A DNA stretch of 64,000 nt, taken from assembly GCA_934339005.1 (NCBI GenBank), contig CAKRHR010000002.1, positions 1-64,000 of the forward strand. Reading direction: 5' to 3'. Below are positions 53,806 through 62,881 of this stretch, piece after piece (the first letter of the stretch is position 1; each line of letters starts with the position of its first letter). A program made the translations under genes and the position numbers. The notes below the pieces were generated by a model. It was not told the origin of the DNA, ran no database searches, and saw only the letters and a list, made by a program, of their open reading frames with translations. The DNA is from an uncultured Catenibacillus sp. Lineage in GTDB: Bacteria; Bacillota; Clostridia; Lachnospirales; Lachnospiraceae.

Positions 53806-55532
53806 ATTTAACAATTAACAATAGAAAAGTATCCGTTCCGGAGGGAACGACAATTTTAAGCGCTGCCGCAAAGGCCGGCATCAAGATTCCTACACTCTGC
53901 TTCTTAAAGGATTTAAATGAAATTGGCGCCTGCCGTATTTGTTGTGTGGAAATCGAAGGTAAGGAAACACTCGCTGCCGCATGTAACACACTGGCAGAGG
54001 ATGGCATGGTAATTTATACAAGCAGTGAAAAGGCTCAGTACGCAAGACGTATGAACTTGCAGTTTATTTTATCCCAGCATGATTTCAGATGTGCGGGTTG
54101 TCAGCGAAATGGTACATGTCAGCTCCAGAAAATCTGTGCGGATATGAATATCAATGAAGTACCATTTAATCAGAAATTTGAACCAAATGACTGGGTAGAA
54201 GATTTTCCGTTTGTTCGAGAATCCAGCAAATGTATCAAATGTATGCGTTGCGTACAGGTTTGTGATAAAATTCAGGGATTAAGCATCTGGGATATTGTCA
54301 ATACTGGTAAACGTACAAGTGTTGATGTGTCCAGACGTCGTAAAATCACAGAAACAGAATGTGCAATTTGCGGTCAGTGTATTACACATTGTCCGACAGG
54401 TGCACTCAGAGAACGTGATGATGTGCGTAAATTAATGGATGCAATCCATGATCCGGATAAGATTGTTGTGGCTCAGGTGGCACCTGCAGTGCGTACAGCC
54501 TGGGGTGACGGTCTTGGACTGCCTCAGGAATTAGCGACAGAACGCCGTATGGCTGCAGCGATTCGTGCGCTTGGTGTGGATTATGTATTTGATACAAATT
54601 TCAGTGCTGATTTGACGATTATGGAAGAAGCCAATGAATTCCTTGAACGTCTGAATCACAGAGAAGATTATCAGTGGCCGATGTTTACATCATGTTGTCC
54701 TGGATGGGTACGCTTTATCAAATCCCAGTATCCGGAGATGGTTGACCAGTTATCTACAGCAAAATCTCCGCAGCAGATGTTTGGTACGATCGCAAAGACT
54801 TATTTTGCAGAAAAAGTGCTTGGTGTTGAGCCTTCACAGATTGTCTGTGTATCTATTATGCCTTGTACAGCTAAGAAGTTTGAATGTGAGATTCCAAGTA
54901 TCAATGATTCAGGTGCAGATAAAGATGTCGATATCGTTCTGACGACAAGAGAGTTTGACCGTGTACTTCGTTCAGAACTCATCAGCCCTGCAAATCTTCG
55001 AGAAGAAGATTTTGATTCACCGCTTGGTATGGGCTCTGGAGCTGCTGTTATTTTTGGTGCGACAGGTGGTGTTATGGAAGCTGCACTTCGAACAGCATAT
55101 TATAAATTAAATGGTGAAAATCCTAATCCGGATGCATTTCAGTTGGTTCGTGGCAAAGAAGGCATTCGCGAAGCTGAATTGGAAATTGCAGGTATAAAAT
55201 TAAAAGCAGCCATCGTCAGTGGACTTGGCGATACACGCAAACTGATGGAAAGCATTAAAGCCGGTGCAGAATATGATTTTGTAGAAGTCATGGCATGTCC
55301 GGGCGGATGTGCAGGTGGCGGCGGTCAGCCGATTTCTGAAGGACGTGAGCTGGCAGGTGACAGAGGTGCGAGATTGTACAAAATCGACAAAAAGAATCCT
55401 CTGCGTTTCTCACATGAGAATCCTTCAATTATCACGCTGTACAAAGATTACCTGGGACAGCCATTATCTCATAAATCCCATGAGCTTTTGCATACAGATC
55501 ATCATGCATGGAAAATGCCGGGAGAAAAATAA
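53799..55532 (+). CDS. [FeFe] hydrogenase, group A
   Basis: This 577-residue enzyme starts at ATG 53799, overlapping the upstream stop (ATGGTAA). An N-terminal [2Fe-2S] domain (LCFLKDLNEIGACRICCVEI) comes first, then a His/Cys [4Fe-4S] site (HDFRCAGCQRNGTCQL) and two ferredoxin clusters (CIKCMRCVQVCD, CAICGQCITHCPTGAL). The H-cluster motifs TSCCPGW (L1), MPCTAKK (L2) and EVMACPGGCAGGGGQP (L3) are intact. It makes or consumes H2 in the cytoplasm. The upstream flavoprotein is the likely electron partner. HydEFG maturases are not in the window. Confidence 0.95.
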   Translation: MVNLTINNRKVSVPEGTTILSAAAKAGIKIPTLCFLKDLNEIGACRICCVEIEGKETLAAACNTLAEDGMVIYTSSEKAQYARRMNLQFILSQHDFRCAGCQRNGTCQLQKICADMNINEVPFNQKFEPNDWVEDFPFVRESSKCIKCMRCVQVCDKIQGLSIWDIVNTGKRTSVDVSRRRKITETECAICGQCITHCPTGALRERDDVRKLMDAIHDPDKIVVAQVAPAVRTAWGDGLGLPQELATERRMAAAIRALGVDYVFDTNFSADLTIMEEANEFLERLNHREDYQWPMFTSCCPGWVRFIKSQYPEMVDQLSTAKSPQQMFGTIAKTYFAEKVLGVEPSQIVCVSIMPCTAKKFECEIPSINDSGADKDVDIVLTTREFDRVLRSELISPANLREEDFDSPLGMGSGAAVIFGATGGVMEAALRTAYYKLNGENPNPDAFQLVRGKEGIREAELEIAGIKLKAAIVSGLGDTRKLMESIKAGAEYDFVEVMACPGGCAGGGGQPISEGRELAGDRGARLYKIDKKNPLRFSHENPSIITLYKDYLGQPLSHKSHELLHTDHHAWKMPGEK

Positions 55533-55576
55533 CATGATATGACAGACATGATATGACAGAAGGGAATGATGAAGTG

Positions 55577-56443
55577 ATGAAAATAGAAACCTTGCTGAAA
55601 TTAACAGACTGGACGATGACAGAACCTGTGGATGGCAGCGCATTTCATCTCATCATTGCCGTTGTTGGTATATTGTTTGCAATTATAACAGCCGTTGCTT
55701 TCGCTAGAAAGCAGCGGCTTGCTGCATATCGCATTGATTTAATTATAGGACTCATTCTTTTGCTTAGCGAGATTTATAAGCAGCTTTTTCGTTATTTCAT
55801 TGTGGACGGCAGACATTATTGTGTGGAATTTGTACCGTTTCAGTTATGCAGCCTGCCGATGTATCTATGTCTGATAAATGCATGGCTGATGCATCGTCAT
55901 ACTAAGTGGGAAAGCAGACAAAAAAATAAATGTTTTACGAGAAGTAAAGAAAATCAATATACAAAAAATCTCACAGAAAAAATTATCTGTGTTATCAACA
56001 CATTTATCATTGATTTTAACTTGATGGGTGCTCTCATGGTATTTGTCGAACCATCGGGAATATTTTCAAAATATGTTGTGCTGACGTGGCATGGTATTTT
56101 GTGGCATCTGTTGATTATTTTTCTTGGCGTTTATAAAGGACTGACTTGCAGGAATACACATTTGTCTATGAGCAGTTTTTGCAAGACACTGCCGATTTTC
56201 TTTGCAGGCTGTGGTATTGCAACGATTTTAAATATCGTACTACATCCATATGGCTTTATCAGTATGTTTTATATTTCACCTTATGAGCCATCGATCCAGA
56301 TTGTATTTTCGGATATTGCCACAAAGTGTGGTATAGTTGCCGGAAATATCGCATATATTCTGGCAATGTTGCTTGGTGGATTTGTATTTCACGGAATATT
56401 TTATTGTATACAAAAAGTATATTTGAAGCGTGTCCAGGCTTAA
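55577..56443 (+). CDS. YwaF/TIGR02206-family integral membrane protein
   Basis: This is a ~288-residue polytopic membrane protein with about six to seven helices, including HYCVEFVPFQLCSLPMYLCL, a family-like segment. The start is uncertain: ATG 55577 and GTG 55574 follow GAAGGGA, whereas the upstream ATG at 55553 has no site. A perfect 14-bp tandem duplication (CATGATATGACAGA, 55533-55560) lies across the region before the start. The function of the family is unknown. Confidence 0.75.
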   Translation: MKIETLLKLTDWTMTEPVDGSAFHLIIAVVGILFAIITAVAFARKQRLAAYRIDLIIGLILLLSEIYKQLFRYFIVDGRHYCVEFVPFQLCSLPMYLCLINAWLMHRHTKWESRQKNKCFTRSKENQYTKNLTEKIICVINTFIIDFNLMGALMVFVEPSGIFSKYVVLTWHGILWHLLIIFLGVYKGLTCRNTHLSMSSFCKTLPIFFAGCGIATILNIVLHPYGFISMFYISPYEPSIQIVFSDIATKCGIVAGNIAYILAMLLGGFVFHGIFYCIQKVYLKRVQA

Positions 56444-56451
56444 TCTTTATT

Positions 56452-57417
56452 TTAAATTAACGCCAATGATTTCAAAACAAATACCCACGCAGTCAATGTA
56501 ATTGAAGACAATAAAGTTGCCATAACGACGATACTGGAGGACAGTACTTCGTCATTGCCCATATTCTTTGCCATGATGTAGCAGGTGACGGTTGTTGGTG
56601 AACCGAGCATAACAAGGATAGCAACAAGTTCGCTGTTTCTGAAGCCCATCATAACTGCAAATGGGAAGAATACGAGTGGAATACCAATCAGCTTGATAAA
56701 TGTGGCAATCATTGTAGGTTTAATCTTTTTGATAGCTTTGCGGCCTTCAAATGTAGCACCCACAACAAGCAGTGCAATTGGTGTTGCTGTATTTGCAATA
56801 TTTGTGACAGCCTTGGACAAAATTGTTGGCATTTCAATACCAAGCAGTGACACAATCAGGCCAAGCACGATACCAATGATGATAGGGTTTTTAGCGATGT
56901 TGATAAATGCTTTTTTAATTGTGCCTTTTGAATTTTGATTTTCGCTTGAGCAAAATGTCAAAATAATGACAGAGTAGATATTGTACAGTGGCACAGCCGC
57001 AACAATCATCATTGGTGCCATGCCTGAACTGCCATAAATATTATTGACAAATGCGATACCAAGAATGGCGGCTGAGCCCCGGGCAGAAGCCTGAACAAAT
57101 GCACCGACCATGGACTTATCCTTCATAAAAATAGTGGCGAGTGCCCAGACACCCATGAACATAATCGTTGTTGCGATCATGCAAAACAACACAAATTTCA
57201 AATCAAAACTTTCTGTAATTTCTGCAGTGGCAATATCTTTAAAAAGTAAAACCGGAAGGGCTACTTTAAAAACATATTTATCTGCAACTGTTGTAAATTC
57301 CTTGTTGAACAATTTAATCTGCATTAAAAACCATCCAAGCACAATCAGCAAAAAGATAGGAATTGTGGCATTCAAACTGAAAATAAGATTCTCCTTAATA
57401 AGCAAAAGACTTTCCAT
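56452..57417 (-). CDS. AEC-family transporter (auxin efflux carrier/malate permease type)
   Basis: This 321-residue membrane protein has ten predicted helices in two five-helix halves. ATIPIFLLIVLGWFLMQIKLF at the N-terminus and the GSPTTVTCYIMAKNMGND segment (~residue 280) match the AEC family, whose bacterial members export organic acids such as malate. It converges with the YwaF-like gene. A palindrome (57447-57467) lies 30 bases upstream of its start on the minus strand. Confidence 0.92.
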   Translation of the reverse strand: MESLLLIKENLIFSLNATIPIFLLIVLGWFLMQIKLFNKEFTTVADKYVFKVALPVLLFKDIATAEITESFDLKFVLFCMIATTIMFMGVWALATIFMKDKSMVGAFVQASARGSAAILGIAFVNNIYGSSGMAPMMIVAAVPLYNIYSVIILTFCSSENQNSKGTIKKAFINIAKNPIIIGIVLGLIVSLLGIEMPTILSKAVTNIANTATPIALLVVGATFEGRKAIKKIKPTMIATFIKLIGIPLVFFPFAVMMGFRNSELVAILVMLGSPTTVTCYIMAKNMGNDEVLSSSIVVMATLLSSITLTAWVFVLKSLALI

Positions 57418-57446
57418 ATGTATATCACCTTAAAATAGAATTTTGA

Positions 57447-57467
57447 GGAACAAAATATATTTGTGCC
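57447..57467. promoter_or_regulatory. Palindromic operator-like site before the AEC gene
   Basis: GG-x-ACAAA-ATATA-TTTGT-x-CC, 8-position arms with one unmatched base each, 30 bp upstream of the transporter start. No regulator gene is adjacent. Confidence 0.4.
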
Positions 57468-57667
57468 ATGACATCATATTGTTATGTAAACTTGAATAAA
57501 AATAAAATTTAAAAACAAATGTCATAAATAAAAGTAGCACTAAATTTTGTGAGTGTCAAGTTTGGAAGTGCGAATGCATATATATCAAATGGTGAGATGT
57601 GATGTCTGACCTGAAACAAATGAAATATAAGGATGGTTGACTTATCAAGTATATGGGAGGATTTGCG

Positions 57668-59242
57668 GTGCGTAAACAAATTTTAAAGGGCACACTGATT
57701 TTGACGATCGCCGGATTGATTACCCGTGTGATTGGATTGTATAATCGTGTATTTCTGGCAAATGTCATCAGTGCGGCAGAACTTGGTCTGTATCAGTTGA
57801 TTTTTCCGGTGCTTGCAGTCTGCATGGCGGTGTGTTGTTATGGTATTGAAGCTGCACTGTCAAAAATGGTGGCAGAACAAAATGCAAAAAAATGTTTTTC
57901 GGAAATGCAGCATACAACACACATCGGTCTAAGTCTGGCATTGGGCTTATCAATGCTGTTAAGTCTTGGTGTGTACATAGGGGCGCAGCCTATTGCTAAA
58001 TATTTTTTGCAGGAAACAGCTTGTGTACCATATTTAAAAATTATGGCGTTATCCATTCCGTTTTCAACCATTCACGCATGTGTATCAGGATATTTTCTTG
58101 GCATCGGAAAGGCAACGATTCCGGCATTATCACAGTTAATCGAGCAAATTGTGCGTGTGGCGACAATTTATGGTTTTATTTATGTATTTTACCAAAATGG
58201 CGGTGCCAACGCGCGTGCAGCCGTGTGGGGACTTGTGGCTGGTGAACTGGTATCAAGCCTGTTTTCTGTGATAAGTTATAAAATTTCGGCTTGTATACAG
58301 AAGCGGCGGGGAAAAATGACAGAATGCGGATATAAGAAAAATGATTACCAAGATGCTAATGTTAAGAAGAATCATCGAATATTTTCAAATTTGTGCGCCC
58401 TTGCCCTTCCGATGACGGTTAACCGCCTGTTGACAACGATACTTTCAAGCCTTGAAGCGGTGCTGATTCCGGTTATGTTAAAGGTGTATTACGGGGATAG
58501 TGTGACTGCACTGGAAATATTTGGGATTGTCACAGGTATGGCATTTCCGTTTATCATGTTTCCAACAACGCTGACGAATGCCCTTGCAACGATGCTTTTA
58601 CCTGCCGTGTCAGACGCAGGTGCACGCAATGATTACGAAACGGTTAAAAGTGCTGTTTCAAAAAGTGTGCATTACTGCATTTTAATTGGTATTCTGGCAA
58701 TGACACTCTTTTTTGTTTACGGTAATTTGCTTGGCATCATCGTATTTAAAAATGATACAGCAGGTTATTTCCTGAAGCGTTTTGCATTTTTGTGTCCATT
58801 TATTTACAGCGCATCCGTATTTTCAAGCACGCTTAACGGTCTTGGAAGGGTAAAAACAACTCTTGTGAATCATTTGATTTCCCTGATTGTGCGCATTGCA
58901 TTTTTGATATTTGCAGTACCAAAACTTGGTGTGACCGGCTACATGTGGGGCATGATGGCTGGTTATCTGTTGCTTGTGGTATTAAACGGAAATGCAGTGT
59001 ACCGGCTGACGGGACTTGATGTGAGCCCACTGAGAACGATGATATTTCCGGGATTGTTTGCTGTGATGGCATCAATATTTTCACTTGGAATTTATCAGAT
59101 GGTACTGCACCGGCTTGTTGTGCCTGTGATTGTTGCCGCACTGATTTCCTGCGCGGCACTGGCATTACTTTATCTGGGAATGCTTTTTGCAGGCGGTATC
59201 ATAGAGCAAAACCGAAATCTTTTGCATTTATATAGGCGATAG
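57668..59242 (+). CDS. MATE/MurJ-like polysaccharide flippase (SpoVB type)
   Basis: GTG 57668 lies 7 nt after GGGAGG and is preferred over ATG 57653, giving 524 residues. It has fourteen predicted helices. ILTIAGLITRVIGLYNRVFL at the start and YGIEAALSKMVAEQNAKK match the SpoVB/MurJ/oligosaccharide flippase superfamily. Members move lipid-linked peptidoglycan or polysaccharide precursors across the membrane. SpoVB is the spore-cortex version. Which one this is cannot be settled from the sequence. Confidence 0.88.
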   Translation: MRKQILKGTLILTIAGLITRVIGLYNRVFLANVISAAELGLYQLIFPVLAVCMAVCCYGIEAALSKMVAEQNAKKCFSEMQHTTHIGLSLALGLSMLLSLGVYIGAQPIAKYFLQETACVPYLKIMALSIPFSTIHACVSGYFLGIGKATIPALSQLIEQIVRVATIYGFIYVFYQNGGANARAAVWGLVAGELVSSLFSVISYKISACIQKRRGKMTECGYKKNDYQDANVKKNHRIFSNLCALALPMTVNRLLTTILSSLEAVLIPVMLKVYYGDSVTALEIFGIVTGMAFPFIMFPTTLTNALATMLLPAVSDAGARNDYETVKSAVSKSVHYCILIGILAMTLFFVYGNLLGIIVFKNDTAGYFLKRFAFLCPFIYSASVFSSTLNGLGRVKTTLVNHLISLIVRIAFLIFAVPKLGVTGYMWGMMAGYLLLVVLNGNAVYRLTGLDVSPLRTMIFPGLFAVMASIFSLGIYQMVLHRLVVPVIVAALISCAALALLYLGMLFAGGIIEQNRNLLHLYRR

Positions 59243-59250
59243 CGTATAAT
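59222..59250 (+). promoter_or_regulatory. recD2 promoter
   Basis: TTGCAT (59222-59227), 17 bp, TATAAT (59245-59250), overlapping the end of the flippase gene. Confidence 0.6.
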
Positions 59251-59308
59251 AAAATGATATGAGTACTGAAACGGCAGATGAATTATAGGAAAGGACGATT
59301 TTATCCCG

Positions 59309-61522
59309 ATGGAACAGGTTTGTGGATTTGTAGAGCATATAATATATAGAAATGATACGAATGGATATACGGTCATGAACCTGATGAGCCAGGGGGATGA
59401 AGTCGTTTGTGTCGGTATTTTATCAGCCATTGCCGAGGGTGAGTATATTCGTGCGGATGGCGATTATGTAGAGCATCAGATTTATGGCCAGCAGTTTAAG
59501 ATAGATTCTTATGTTGTGGAAATGCCGGAGGATATCTATTCCGTAGAACGTTATCTTGGCTCAGGGGCGATTAAGGGCGTTGGACCGGCGTTGGCAACCC
59601 GGATTGTCAAGAAATTCAAAGAAGATACGTTTCGGATTATCGAGGAGGAACCTGAACGTCTGGCGGAAGTGAAAGGCATCAGCGAGCGAAAGGCACAGGA
59701 AATTTATGCCCAGTTCCATGAAAAACAGGATATGCGACAGGCGATGATGTTTCTTGAAAAATACGGTATTTCGACAACTTATGCCATTAAAATTTATAAT
59801 GAATATCATGATCAGCTTTATCAGGTGATTCAGGAAAATCCTTACCGTCTGGCAGAGGATATTCATGGCATTGGTTTTAAGCTGGCAGATGAAATCGCGG
59901 CAAAGGCGGGCATTGGCACAGATTCTGATTATCGTATTCGAAGCGGTATTTTGTATACATTACAACTTGCTTCGTTAAATGGCCATGTGTATCTGCCGGA
60001 GGATACATTAATTGAGCAGACATGCCGGCTGTTAAATATTGACAGCAGTTACATTGAAAAACATTTGATGGATTTGAGCATTGATAAAAAAATCGTTATT
60101 AAAGAAATTGACGGCAAACGTGCCATTTATGCATCTGTATATTATTTTATGGAATTAAATGTGGCACGAATGTTGACGCAGTTAAATATTCGTTATGATA
60201 TCGATGTGAATGTGACGCGAAAGACAATTGAGCGTATTGAAAAAGAAGAAAATATCACACTGGATGAGATGCAGCGGATGGCGGTTGTGGAAGCAGCAAG
60301 TAACGGAGTGATGGTCATTACAGGTGGTCCGGGTACAGGTAAAACGACAACGATTAATACGCTGATTCATTATTTTAAAAATGAGGACATGGACATCCGT
60401 CTGGCGGCACCTACCGGTCGTGCGGCAAAACGAATGACCGAGGCAACAGGCTGTGAGGCGCAGACAATTCACAGAATGCTTGAACTTTCAGGTGCGCCGG
60501 ATGAGGAGATGACAGTGCGTTTTGAGCGGAATGAACTTAATCCTCTGGAAGCTGACGTCATCATTATTGATGAGATGTCCATGATTGATATTCAGTTGAT
60601 GAATTCTTTATTAAAAGCGGTGATACCGGGTACAAGATTGATTCTTGTTGGTGATGTCAACCAGTTGCCGAGTGTTGGACCCGGTAACGTATTAAAAGAT
60701 ATTATTGGTTCGCACTGCTTTAATGTCGTAATGCTGACAAAGATTTTCAGACAGGCGCTGGAGAGTGCGATTATTATAAATGCTCATCGTATTAATGATG
60801 GCCTGCCGCTTGACCTTGAACATAAGACCGTGGATTTCTTCTGTCTGAAGCGTCAGGATCCAGCTTCAATTATCGGTGTGACAGCAACATTGATTCGCGA
60901 CAAACTGCCGCCAAATGTCGGTGCACAGCCCGGGGAAATCCAGGTGTTGACACCGATGCGTAAGGGTGAACTTGGTGTGGAACGTTTAAATACGGTGTTG
61001 CAGCAGTTCTTAAATCCGCCGGATGATACAAAACGTCAGAAAGAAGCCCATGGATGCATTTTCCGCGAAGGCGATAAAGTTATGCAGATTAAAAATAATT
61101 ATCAGATGGAATGGGAAGTTGTCAGCAAATACGACATTCCAATTGATAAAGGCATTGGCGTGTTTAATGGTGATACTGGGATTGTCAAAGAAATCAATCT
61201 GTTTTCAGAATTGCTGACGGTGGAGTTTGATGAAGGCCGTCGATGCAATTATCCGTTTTCACAGTTGGACGAGCTTGAACTTGCCTATGCGATGACAATA
61301 CATAAATCTCAGGGCAGTGAGTACCCGGCGGTAATTTTGCCGTTGTTATCAGGTCCGAGAATGCTCTTTAACAGAAATATTTTATATACAGCGGTGACAA
61401 GAGCAAAAAAATGTGTTGTGATTGTGGGCAGCCCGGATACTGTTCAGATGATGATTCAAAATAAAAATGAGCAGCTTAGATGTTCTTCGTTGGCGTTGCG
61501 CATCAGTGAACTGATGAAATAA
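59309..61522 (+). CDS. recD2: RecD2-type ATP-dependent DNA helicase
   Basis: This 737-residue superfamily 1 5'-3' helicase has an N-terminal OB-like and helix-hairpin-helix region (SGAIKGVGPALATRIVKKF, VKGISERKAQEIY). Walker A VITGGPGTGKTTTINTL is at ~residue 341 and Walker B VIIIDEMSMID near 420. Motif III reads LVGDVNQLPSVGPGNVL, and the C-terminal AMTIHKSQGSEYPAVILP and YTAVTRAKK motifs close the UvrD-like fold. RecD2 acts alone, without RecBC, in DNA repair and replication-fork maintenance. Confidence 0.95.
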   Translation: MEQVCGFVEHIIYRNDTNGYTVMNLMSQGDEVVCVGILSAIAEGEYIRADGDYVEHQIYGQQFKIDSYVVEMPEDIYSVERYLGSGAIKGVGPALATRIVKKFKEDTFRIIEEEPERLAEVKGISERKAQEIYAQFHEKQDMRQAMMFLEKYGISTTYAIKIYNEYHDQLYQVIQENPYRLAEDIHGIGFKLADEIAAKAGIGTDSDYRIRSGILYTLQLASLNGHVYLPEDTLIEQTCRLLNIDSSYIEKHLMDLSIDKKIVIKEIDGKRAIYASVYYFMELNVARMLTQLNIRYDIDVNVTRKTIERIEKEENITLDEMQRMAVVEAASNGVMVITGGPGTGKTTTINTLIHYFKNEDMDIRLAAPTGRAAKRMTEATGCEAQTIHRMLELSGAPDEEMTVRFERNELNPLEADVIIIDEMSMIDIQLMNSLLKAVIPGTRLILVGDVNQLPSVGPGNVLKDIIGSHCFNVVMLTKIFRQALESAIIINAHRINDGLPLDLEHKTVDFFCLKRQDPASIIGVTATLIRDKLPPNVGAQPGEIQVLTPMRKGELGVERLNTVLQQFLNPPDDTKRQKEAHGCIFREGDKVMQIKNNYQMEWEVVSKYDIPIDKGIGVFNGDTGIVKEINLFSELLTVEFDEGRRCNYPFSQLDELELAYAMTIHKSQGSEYPAVILPLLSGPRMLFNRNILYTAVTRAKKCVVIVGSPDTVQMMIQNKNEQLRCSSLALRISELMK

Positions 61523-61643
61523 AAATCTTAAGAAAATCTTCAGATAATCAAACAGCAAAATACAGGATAATATGGTATGATTATAAAATACGATAAAACT
61601 AAAAACATATTTATGTGGACGCTAATGTCAGGTGAGGAGAGAA

Positions 61644-62813
61644 ATGAAGGTAAACAAAAGAAAAAAGCATAGCGGGGTTATTGCTTTTTGTGTTATTATA
61701 ATTGTATTGTGTGTCGGTGTATTTGCAGGATTTGCAGTATACGGACGATTGTTTAAAAAGATGGTTTCCGGCGCAGAGATGACATTTGAACATAATCGAA
61801 ACGCAGAGATACATGTGCAGCAGGCCGAAGGCTGGGTAACATGGGAAAATCAGCAGTTTTATTACAAAGCAGGGCAGAAACAAAAAGGTGCCGTTGAGAT
61901 TGATGGCAAACAGTATTATTTTGATACACGCCTTGGCAATATGAGAACCGGTTGGATTACAGATGAAACTTCCACACGCTATTATGGTGATGATGGCGTG
62001 ATGGTGACCGGAGCCGTAGCGATTGGCGATGGACATTATTATTTTGATGAACAGGGTGCTATGTTTAAAGGCTGGCTTGAACTGGATGGCAAAAAATACT
62101 ACTACGGTGAAGACGGACGACAATTATTCGGTGAACAGACCGTTGATGGACAATTTTGTAAATTTGATGATGCAACAGGCGAATTTATCGAAACAATGAT
62201 TGACCCGAACAAACCGATGGTTGCATTGACCTGGGATGATGGACCGGCAGATGCAACGTCAGTTATTCTGGATGCGTTGGAAGCGGTCGGTGGCAAAGGC
62301 ACATTCTTTGTGGTCGGACAGCGCGTGGATTATTATCCGGATAATGTCAGACGTGCAGTGGCACTTGGTTGTGAGATTGGTAATCATACATGGCAGCATG
62401 CGTATCTGGATACGCTTTCAGCAGAAGATATCCAGTCACAAATCCAGAGGACAAATGATAAAGTTGAAGAAATCACAGGCGTTCGTCCAACGATTATGCG
62501 TCCAACAGGTGGCCGTGTCAACAGTGCAGTCAAGGAAAATGTTGGCATGCCGATGATTCAGTGGACCATTGATACGCTGGACTGGAAAACAAGAGATGCC
62601 AAGTCAACGATTGACGCGGTTTTAAATAACGTCAGCGATGGCGATATCGTGCTGATGCATGATTTATACGATGCAACAGCCGAAGCCTCAAAGACGATTA
62701 TCCCTGAATTGGTCAGCCGCGGATATCAGCTTGTGACCGTCAGTGAACTGGCACAGTATAGAGGTGGGCTGGAAGCTGGAAAACAGTATTTTAGTTTCAG
62801 ACCGCAAAATTAA
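61644..62813 (+). CDS. Cell-wall-binding polysaccharide deacetylase (NodB domain)
   Basis: ATG 61644 after GGTGAGGAGAG gives 389 residues. An N-terminal membrane anchor (~10-32) is followed by cell-wall-binding repeats (~65-170; GKQYYFD, GDGHYYFDEQG, GKKYYYGEDG). A NodB catalytic domain follows from ~195. Motif 1 TWDDGP carries the two Asp, motif 2 NHTWQH the zinc His pair, and LMHD the final His. Motif 3 reads MRPTGG where RPPYG is usual. It probably deacetylates peptidoglycan or another N-acetylated glycan at the cell surface, beside the GH25 gene. Confidence 0.9.
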   Translation: MKVNKRKKHSGVIAFCVIIIVLCVGVFAGFAVYGRLFKKMVSGAEMTFEHNRNAEIHVQQAEGWVTWENQQFYYKAGQKQKGAVEIDGKQYYFDTRLGNMRTGWITDETSTRYYGDDGVMVTGAVAIGDGHYYFDEQGAMFKGWLELDGKKYYYGEDGRQLFGEQTVDGQFCKFDDATGEFIETMIDPNKPMVALTWDDGPADATSVILDALEAVGGKGTFFVVGQRVDYYPDNVRRAVALGCEIGNHTWQHAYLDTLSAEDIQSQIQRTNDKVEEITGVRPTIMRPTGGRVNSAVKENVGMPMIQWTIDTLDWKTRDAKSTIDAVLNNVSDGDIVLMHDLYDATAEASKTIIPELVSRGYQLVTVSELAQYRGGLEAGKQYFSFRPQN

Positions 62814-62881
62814 AACTTGAATCTCAAAGAATATGAGTATATATGCCTGCTCAGGATAAAGACTAAATGGAGGATGACGTT

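Noticed and set aside
53597..54007. 136-codon minus-strand frame across the flavoprotein/hydrogenase junction
   Set aside because: It is antisense to two well-supported genes and has no ribosome site or recognisable domain.
55533..55560. 14-bp tandem duplication as a target-site duplication
   Set aside because: The copies are adjacent with nothing inserted between them, so replication slippage is the simpler explanation.
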